Assembly (NCBI GenBank): GCA_963594675.1
Contig: CAVBGA010000156.1
Coordinates: 1 to 8,594 of the forward strand
Direction: 5' to 3'
Length of the DNA: 8,594 bases
Origin: Ruminococcus_G sp963594675
GTDB lineage: Bacteria > Bacillota > Clostridia > Lachnospirales > Lachnospiraceae
The translations under genes and the position numbers were made by a program. The notes below the pieces were generated by a model. It ran no database searches. It saw only the letters and a list, made by a program, of their open reading frames with translations, and had not been told where the DNA came from. How positions within the stretch are numbered: the stretch's first letter is position 1; every line of letters begins with the position of its first letter. Below are positions 1 to 5,803 of the stretch, piece by piece.

Positions 1-984
1 AGCATCAATACCATGGCTGCCAAACCCATGAACTGTCCTAATGCCATGCTGACCTTCAAGAGAAAAACCAGATCCTACAAGGAACTGCCCATCCGCTACA
101 GTGAGTATGATGTTTTGCACAGAAAAGAGAAATCCGGACAGATGAATGGCCTTTTCCGCGTTCAGGAATTCCGTCAGGATGATGACCATACCTTCGTAAT
201 GGAATCTCAGATTAAAGATGAAATTGCAGATATTATTTCTATTGCTGATGAGATTTATAAGACCTTCGGTGTTACCTATCGTGCAGAGTTGTCCACTCGC
301 CCAGATGATTACATGGGTGATATCGAGGTGTGGAACCGTGCGGAAGCAGGCCTGAAAGAAATTCTGGATGAGAAATATGGCGAAGATGGCTATGAAGTAA
401 ATGAAGGTGACGGTGCCTTCTATGGTCCTAAAATTGACCTGCAGATCAAGGATGCTCTTGGTCGTGAATGGCAGTGCGGAACCATCCAGCTCGACTTCCA
501 GTTGCCCCACAACTTTGGTCTTACCTTTACCAATCCTGAGGGTAATCTGGAAATGCCAGTTGTTATCCATCGTGCTATCTATGGTTCTTTGGAGCGTTTT
601 ATCGGTATTATCATTGAAAACTTCAAGGGTGCTTTCCCCTTCTGGCTCAGTCCTTACCAGGTAGCTATTGTTCCTATCACAGAGGCACATAATGCTTATG
701 CCCAGAAGGTACAGTCCCTTCTTGAGGCAAACGGAATTCGTGTAGAATCTGATCTTTCTGATAAGAATATGCGTCCTAAAATCAAAAAGTTCAAGAATTA
801 CAAGGATCCTTATATTCTTGTTCTGGGTGATCATGAAGCAGAGGAAAATACGGTATCCATCAATGTGCGTGGCTCCAACAAACAGCTGCAGAACATTCCT
901 TTGGATAAGTTCATTGAGATCTGCAAGAAGATGAATACAGAGCATACCTTAGAACTGCTTCAGTCTGAGGAAGATTTTAAATAG
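1..984 (+). CDS. thrS: Threonyl-tRNA synthetase, C-terminal half (5'-truncated by window edge)
   Basis: This cytoplasmic class II synthetase charges tRNA-Thr with threonine using ATP. The frame is open to base 1, so the gene starts upstream and the ATG at 13 is internal; 327 residues are visible, about half the usual length. Numbering from the first visible codon, the three zinc ligands that bind threonine in this family are present: Cys12 in PMNCP, His63 in QDDDHTF and His190 in VIHRAIYGS. The Cys-to-His spacing equals that of the E. coli enzyme. Motif 2 (FRVQEFRQDDDH, Arg53) and motif 3 (GSLERFIG, Arg199) are intact. Residues from about 217 to the end form the anticodon-binding domain. That domain has NMRPKIKKFKNYKDPYILVL where E. 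coli has an EKIGFKIRE-type segment, which suggests a clostridial sub-type. The N-terminal TGS and editing domains, if present, lie outside the window. The gene converges on the minus-strand cluster and shares a terminator with it. Confidence 0.97.
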   Translation, partial: SINTMAAKPMNCPNAMLTFKRKTRSYKELPIRYSEYDVLHRKEKSGQMNGLFRVQEFRQDDDHTFVMESQIKDEIADIISIADEIYKTFGVTYRAELSTRPDDYMGDIEVWNRAEAGLKEILDEKYGEDGYEVNEGDGAFYGPKIDLQIKDALGREWQCGTIQLDFQLPHNFGLTFTNPEGNLEMPVVIHRAIYGSLERFIGIIIENFKGAFPFWLSPYQVAIVPITEAHNAYAQKVQSLLEANGIRVESDLSDKNMRPKIKKFKNYKDPYILVLGDHEAEENTVSINVRGSNKQLQNIPLDKFIEICKKMNTEHTLELLQSEEDFK

Positions 985-1017
985 TAAAAAGTAGGTTTAA
1001 TGTAATTTTCTAATATA

Positions 1018-1071
1018 AACAAAGTCACAGAAGCTATCATCTATTTCCTAATAGGCTTCTGTGACTTTGTT
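1018..1071. terminator. Strong hairpin, likely bidirectional terminator between convergent genes
   Basis: Arms at 1018-1034 and 1055-1071 pair perfectly over 17 bp (AACAAAGTCACAGAAGC with GCTTCTGTGACTTTGTT) around a 20-base loop. Three more pairs can form at the loop base with one bulged G. Because the arm ends are AACAAA and TTTGTT, both strands end the stem in a U-rich stretch. The plus strand continues into CATGGTTTTATATT, so the trailing U-tract is imperfect. It lies 34 bases after the thrS stop and 44 bases beyond the stop of the minus-strand exported-protein gene, so it can serve both convergent transcripts. Nothing else is seen in the 985-1114 gap. Confidence 0.85.
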
Positions 1072-1114
1072 CATGGTTTTATATTATTTGCTCCAACTTT
1101 ATTATACCGGTCAT

Positions 1115-4100
1115 TTACTTCTTAATTTTCACCTTCTTTACCGTACTCCAGGAAGCATAATATTTCTTACCTGATACGGTCCTATAACTTCGAATTCTTA
1201 CATAATAGGTTTTTCCTTTTTTTAAACCACTCAGTGTCTTTTTCACTGTAGAATTCTTGCTGACTGTCTTGGTTCTATTTCCACTCTTAAAGCTCTTGCT
1301 TGCGGAGTATTGTAGCTGGTATCCGGTTACATAGGACTGTTTGCTCCAAGTCACCTGCAGCTTCTTCCCCTTGCTATTTTTTACACTTTTCAGCTTGACC
1401 TTGCCAGGACTTACTGTAATCTTAACCTTCTTAGAAGCTGCCTGATAGCCATTGCCTACTTCTGTGCTAATAGTGATTGTGGCACTACCTATATATTTCT
1501 TCTTTACAGTTACCTTTCCACTATTGGCATCTACCCTTATATTTTTATTGTCACTACAGTAGGTCATAGGAAGCTTGGCTGTATTAGAAGCCTTAAGACG
1601 GAAGCTTTGTTCTGCAGTGGAATATGTTTTCGTTACATCCGACGCAGTAATACTATTCTTAGGAAGATCCGCATTCTTTGACTCTCCAACAGTAATGTCA
1701 AGGGAGGTAACAGGAAGATAATAGGTAACTCCTGCCTCACCATCTTTATTCTGATACATGGTAAGATGACTCGTATTTCCCTTAGATGGATCGTAACTTA
1801 TAGTTACCGTCTCATCCTCTGCTGTAATCTTATGGTCTGCAGCATCCACCTTTCCCTCTCTTGTATCAAAGCTTGCCGTAACATAATCTGTTACATTCTT
1901 TGTCAAACCATTAGACAAATGAGCAAGTACCTGAATTCCATCAATGCTAAAGGTATCTCCCTCCAGGTAATCCATCTTATCCGGATTTTGGGTGACTTCC
2001 AAAGATGTTACTGTACTGGACAGCTTCATCAGCTGCGCAGAATCATTTTTGAAATAAATATTGCCTTCCGCATCTGCAATAGGACTGCAGATGGCGTACT
2101 GAGCCTGGGAGCCCGACGGAGTAAACAATACATAGGCGGTTTCCACCGTTTTCTCTTCTCCATCTTCCGAATAAGTCTCAATTGTAGAATAGCTGTGATC
2201 CAATTCTGTCTGGCCTGCTTTATCTCGTATGACTCTAAGTTTGCCTGGTGTATAATTGTCAAAGAAGTATACATAGACATACTCTGTGTCTCCCTCATAA
2301 GCTGTGGTCAAAAGTCCACTAGTCTGAGGATAGCCCTGGGTGGGAACCGTATAAGCAATGGACCAGCTTTCCAAATCAATTACTGTAATATTATGTCCTG
2401 AATATGCCTTAAACTGTCCGCTTCCGGATACGCCAATATAGGCACGTCCTTTATAAATCACCGGTGTGCAGGTACTCATCGGTGGTGTCTCATCATTATT
2501 TCCGCCATTGTCCATATGGAGGGTTTTTAGGGAATCTTCCACAATACTTCCATCCGCATTTACCTTTATCTGATAGAAATCTCCACCCTTTGAGGTAAAG
2601 TAATAGGCATCTGTCTCCGAATCATAGCAGACACTGCTTCGCAGATCTCCCACGCCTGGCATGGTAAGTTTTGAAATCACTTTTCCTGTCTTAGGATCCA
2701 GAGAAAGTAAATCGCCGTGGCCATTTGTATAGCCGGAATCTCCATCATCTGTTGTTACCAGGACAAAATTATCACTGGCGTAAGAACCGGCCCAATAAAA
2801 TCCTTTATCGGTATGTCTCCAACTTGCTACTTTTACTTCACCAGTCTTGTTTGGATCCTCATCCGTTACAGAAATGCAAACAAAGTTCGCACTTTTGCTT
2901 TCCCCTTGCCAAAATCCTGTATAAATATAGCCATCCTTGTATGTAATCTGACAGTTAGGCTGACCTCCCAGAGGATCGGTATATACCCAGAGAGATTCCA
3001 AGGTATCTGCATTAAAAGCTTGAATTCTTCCATTGGACAGGCCTACAAAAATCATGCCATCCGCATAGGTAGGTGTATTGATAGAAAAGCTTGAGGAAGC
3101 TGCCATGCTACCTGTAGCAAGCACATCTCCAGAATCCTTATCCACCCGGTAAAGGGTCGTTCCTGCATAAGTATAGAGATTATTTCCTACCAGAATCGGA
3201 CAGCCGGTAGCTCCACTACTATAGCCATCGCCTAATTTATTGGCCCATACCAGATAGGTATCTTCTGCTTTGGTTGGTGTACTTGCGGAGACAACTCCAT
3301 TATTGGTATCATTTCCCCGAAAACTAGGCCAGTCATCCTCAGCAGAAATATCCTTATAATTGCTTTCTTCTGCTTTTTCAAGTTGTATTTCAACCTTACG
3401 ATTGTCTTCCCCGGCAACAAAACTTCCGCTTTTGCTTACATAACCATTTCTTGTCACCGTATATTCATAGCCAACGCTTCCATTTAAATCATAGGTTCCC
3501 TTCTCATCAGGATATATCGTGGTATTTGTCATTGTATCCACAAGGAATACATTGGCATCCTCAGGATTAACACTGATAGTTGTTGCAATGGAAGGCATCT
3601 TCTGCACCCGAATCCGATAGGTCTGACTGATGCTGCCGGCGTCCTTATGGGTAACCTTAATCTCAACAGTCTCATCGCCATCACTACCGCTTAATGCAAT
3701 GGATGTACTTAATTCTGTGCTTACTGTTTGATTTTCATCAAATGTAATCTCCTTCTCTTCCTTCGGCGAACTAATGGTAAGCACCACATCATTATCTACC
3801 GGTGTACGAAGGGAAAGCACCTTCAAATTCAAAAGTAGTTCTGATGTTACCTTGGGAAGGCTACAGGTATAATCTAATACAGCACTCTTAAAGTCTCCTC
3901 CACTCTCATTGTCCTGAATCAAAGGATAGCTAAGTGCATTGCTGTCAGTAACAGACAGACTGTAGAGCTGCATGACACGGTGCACATTAATCTTATAATC
4001 CTGATAATAGCTGATCCCCGTGTTACTGCTCTTCGTTACCTTTATCTCTGCCTCGGTAGAATTGCCCTGTTGGGTGATAAATAAGGGAATGTTCTTATAA

Positions 4101-5722
4101 CTTCCCGTATTGAGAAGTGTATTAGTAACATCTACCCCATTCGTATTAGTATACTCCGCTGTAACTGTATAATTTTTTGTATCCAGCGTTGCAGAAGCCA
4201 GATAAAATCCTGACATGGTAGATCCAACAGAAAAATCATACTCATGTTGAGAAGCATCAAATTGGGGAGACATCTCATACTCGATTGCTGTCTTTGCCGT
4301 GGTGCTCTTAGCACCCATGCTGGTAAGCCAGTCTTCTGTTATGGGAGTAGCCACTGAAAGCTGAAGATTCTCTTCTGCTGTAAAACTGCTTGATGTATGA
4401 TAGTAGCTATTTCTTGTTGCAACCCAACTATATGTTTCTGTAGGAATCAGTGCATATTGATCCTCTTCAGCTTCAGAGGAAGAGGGAGCTATCAAGGCGC
4501 CTGCACTATTATAGACTTGCATCGTCACATCACTATCATGCTTCAAACTTACCGCCACAGTATCTTTATGTTCTACCTTTATTGTGTAGGTTAAAGTCTG
4601 GCCATTGGGTGCTTCCAATACAATAGGAATCTGATAATAGTCGCCATCTGTTGCACAATCTGATAAAGCAATCTTCTTTGCCTCACCGGAACTTACTTCC
4701 TGTCCATTAATGGTTACCTTACTCTCCTGGAAAAGAGCCGTAGCTGTAATGTCCAAGGAATCAGATACCGTAGTAAGGGTATATGTTGTGGTATCTTTTT
4801 TAAAGCTTAAGGGAAGCTGTGTTTCGTCACTACTAACCGTAAGACCTGACAAGCTAGGCGTTCTCCTTATATCCATGCGGAAGGTCTGATATTGCTCATA
4901 ACCATTGACATCACTTTCCGATTTCTGACGAACCTCAAGATCAATAGAAAAATCTGTAAGTCCTTCCTCTATACTCTTGGGTAAAACAGTAGCCTTACTT
5001 TTCCATGATCTTTTTTTTGCGCTTGTGGTTTCATCGTCTTTTCGATATACCCCAATACTATTCGTATCTACACCATCTGCAGGAACCAGATAGGGATAGA
5101 GATTAAGACGTACATAATCCGGAACATCAAAACAGATTTCATTGTCCGAAATTACCTCTTTTGCCACAGCTGTCTTCCAATTATTTTCCACCCCAAGGTC
5201 AATATCCACCAGCCATTGACTTTTCGGAAGTGTTGCCGTTAGGGTTTGTGCACTTCCATCATCATTTACCGTAAAGCTTCCTCTAACATGGTTCATGCCG
5301 CCATCAGAGATATCAAAGCTATAGTTTCCTGCTCCCAACTGTACCGTATTAGTATCTTCAAAAGAATAGGTAGTATCATATTCATCGGTAAAGTCTGCTG
5401 TAGCAGGACATACGCTTTCTTCCCCCTGGGTAATGACAAGGCTAACGTCAAGAGACTCTCGATTCAGAAATGCAAATTTTCCGCTGGCATCTGTACTTTC
5501 TTCCTCAATGTCTATTGCTTCCTGCTGATCCTCATCACTTTGATCTGTTTCTTCATTTACAATCATATCACTTTGATCAGCTTCCTCATTTACAATCGCA
5601 TCACTGCTGTCTTGCGTTTCTGCACTAACAGTAATCGAAGAAATAGGGAACATAGTCATAATAAGGAAAAATACCATTATGGCTGCCAGGAATCTTTGCA
5701 TCACACCTTTCGTCTTTTTCAT
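1115..5722 (-). CDS. Large exported multidomain surface protein: PEGA-like, cadherin-like, PQQ-type propeller, Ig-like and FN3-like domains
   Basis: 1535 residues. Start ATG at 5722 is set by a strong AAGGAGAGG site 6 bases upstream. Residues 1-34 are a signal peptide (KKTK, hydrophobic core 11-30, probable cleavage after VSA). Then: acidic spacer 35-78 with an 11-residue tandem repeat; PEGA-like beta domain about 83-168; beta-sandwich about 170-286; cadherin-like domain about 291-385; second PEGA-like 388-460; second sandwich 463-582; second cadherin-like 586-706; third PEGA-like 713-783. A PQQ-type beta-propeller (about 796-1232) opens with DDWPSFRGNDTNNG and has blade motifs such as AFNADTLESLWVY and LDPKTGKV. 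Big_3 Ig-like 1237-1311, Big_2-like about 1350-1438 and a lysine-rich FN3-like domain 1440-1535 follow. No LPXTG, SLH or C-terminal membrane helix is visible, so retention at the surface is unexplained. It is probably a wall-associated adhesin or scaffold; no catalytic motif is recognised. It is the last gene of the minus-strand cluster. The domain names come from pattern recognition, not from a search. Confidence 0.93.
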   Translation of the reverse strand: MKKTKGVMQRFLAAIMVFFLIMTMFPISSITVSAETQDSSDAIVNEEADQSDMIVNEETDQSDEDQQEAIDIEEESTDASGKFAFLNRESLDVSLVITQGEESVCPATADFTDEYDTTYSFEDTNTVQLGAGNYSFDISDGGMNHVRGSFTVNDDGSAQTLTATLPKSQWLVDIDLGVENNWKTAVAKEVISDNEICFDVPDYVRLNLYPYLVPADGVDTNSIGVYRKDDETTSAKKRSWKSKATVLPKSIEEGLTDFSIDLEVRQKSESDVNGYEQYQTFRMDIRRTPSLSGLTVSSDETQLPLSFKKDTTTYTLTTVSDSLDITATALFQESKVTINGQEVSSGEAKKIALSDCATDGDYYQIPIVLEAPNGQTLTYTIKVEHKDTVAVSLKHDSDVTMQVYNSAGALIAPSSSEAEEDQYALIPTETYSWVATRNSYYHTSSSFTAEENLQLSVATPITEDWLTSMGAKSTTAKTAIEYEMSPQFDASQHEYDFSVGSTMSGFYLASATLDTKNYTVTAEYTNTNGVDVTNTLLNTGSYKNIPLFITQQGNSTEAEIKVTKSSNTGISYYQDYKINVHRVMQLYSLSVTDSNALSYPLIQDNESGGDFKSAVLDYTCSLPKVTSELLLNLKVLSLRTPVDNDVVLTISSPKEEKEITFDENQTVSTELSTSIALSGSDGDETVEIKVTHKDAGSISQTYRIRVQKMPSIATTISVNPEDANVFLVDTMTNTTIYPDEKGTYDLNGSVGYEYTVTRNGYVSKSGSFVAGEDNRKVEIQLEKAEESNYKDISAEDDWPSFRGNDTNNGVVSASTPTKAEDTYLVWANKLGDGYSSGATGCPILVGNNLYTYAGTTLYRVDKDSGDVLATGSMAASSSFSINTPTYADGMIFVGLSNGRIQAFNADTLESLWVYTDPLGGQPNCQITYKDGYIYTGFWQGESKSANFVCISVTDEDPNKTGEVKVASWRHTDKGFYWAGSYASDNFVLVTTDDGDSGYTNGHGDLLSLDPKTGKVISKLTMPGVGDLRSSVCYDSETDAYYFTSKGGDFYQIKVNADGSIVEDSLKTLHMDNGGNNDETPPMSTCTPVIYKGRAYIGVSGSGQFKAYSGHNITVIDLESWSIAYTVPTQGYPQTSGLLTTAYEGDTEYVYVYFFDNYTPGKLRVIRDKAGQTELDHSYSTIETYSEDGEEKTVETAYVLFTPSGSQAQYAICSPIADAEGNIYFKNDSAQLMKLSSTVTSLEVTQNPDKMDYLEGDTFSIDGIQVLAHLSNGLTKNVTDYVTASFDTREGKVDAADHKITAEDETVTISYDPSKGNTSHLTMYQNKDGEAGVTYYLPVTSLDITVGESKNADLPKNSITASDVTKTYSTAEQSFRLKASNTAKLPMTYCSDNKNIRVDANSGKVTVKKKYIGSATITISTEVGNGYQAASKKVKITVSPGKVKLKSVKNSKGKKLQVTWSKQSYVTGYQLQYSASKSFKSGNRTKTVSKNSTVKKTLSGLKKGKTYYVRIRSYRTVSGKKYYASWSTVKKVKIKK
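5534..5599 (-). repeat. 33-bp tandem duplication inside the acidic spacer of the exported protein
   Basis: Two adjacent 33-base units (5567-5599 and 5534-5566) encode AIVNEEADQSD (residues 42-52) and MIVNEETDQSD (53-63). Over the 30 bases that follow the first codon of each unit, 27 are identical. The copies lie just after the signal peptide, in low-complexity acidic sequence, and keep the frame. This is typical of a slippage-generated linker that can vary in copy number between strains. Confidence 0.9.
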
Positions 5723-5728
5723 GTAACA

Positions 5729-5737
5729 CCTCTCCTT
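5729..5737 (-). promoter_or_regulatory. Ribosome binding site of the exported-protein gene
   Basis: Read on the minus strand the site is AAGGAGAGG, ending 6 bases before the ATG at 5722. Its AGGAG core lies about 9 bases from the start. It fixes ATG 5722 rather than the in-frame Met codon 8. The rest of the 81-base gap (5723-5803) shows no convincing -35/-10 pair and no terminator, which supports read-through from the upstream transglutaminase-like gene. Confidence 0.85.
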
Positions 5738-5803
5738 TTTCTTGTTTCCTGTAACAACTCTTTCGAATGTCTCCCCTCGCGATTATGAAAACACTCAATG
5801 CAA

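Noticed and set aside
13..15. ATG at 13 as the thrS start
   Set aside because: The frame is open to base 1 and the protein begins in the middle of the catalytic domain (KPMNCP follows at once), so this is an internal methionine of a truncated gene.
1766..2401. 211-codon plus-strand open frame
   Set aside because: It lies antisense to the propeller and Ig-like region of the exported protein, and its composition looks like a reverse-strand shadow.
5742..5757. TTGTT...AACAA inverted repeat in the gap before the exported-protein gene, as a terminator or riboswitch
   Set aside because: The stem is only 5 AT-rich pairs, without a U-tract; too weak to call.
5246..5788. 180-codon plus-strand open frame opposite the exported-protein gene
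   Set aside because: It lies antisense to the signal-peptide region of a well-supported gene, and its Ile/Cys-rich composition is what reverse reading of that gene gives. No ribosome site or family resemblance is seen.
5738..5803. CATAAT-like -10 box upstream of the exported-protein gene
   Set aside because: The hexamer 17 bases upstream is ATATTA, unlike TTGACA, and there is no extended -10, so no promoter is claimed.
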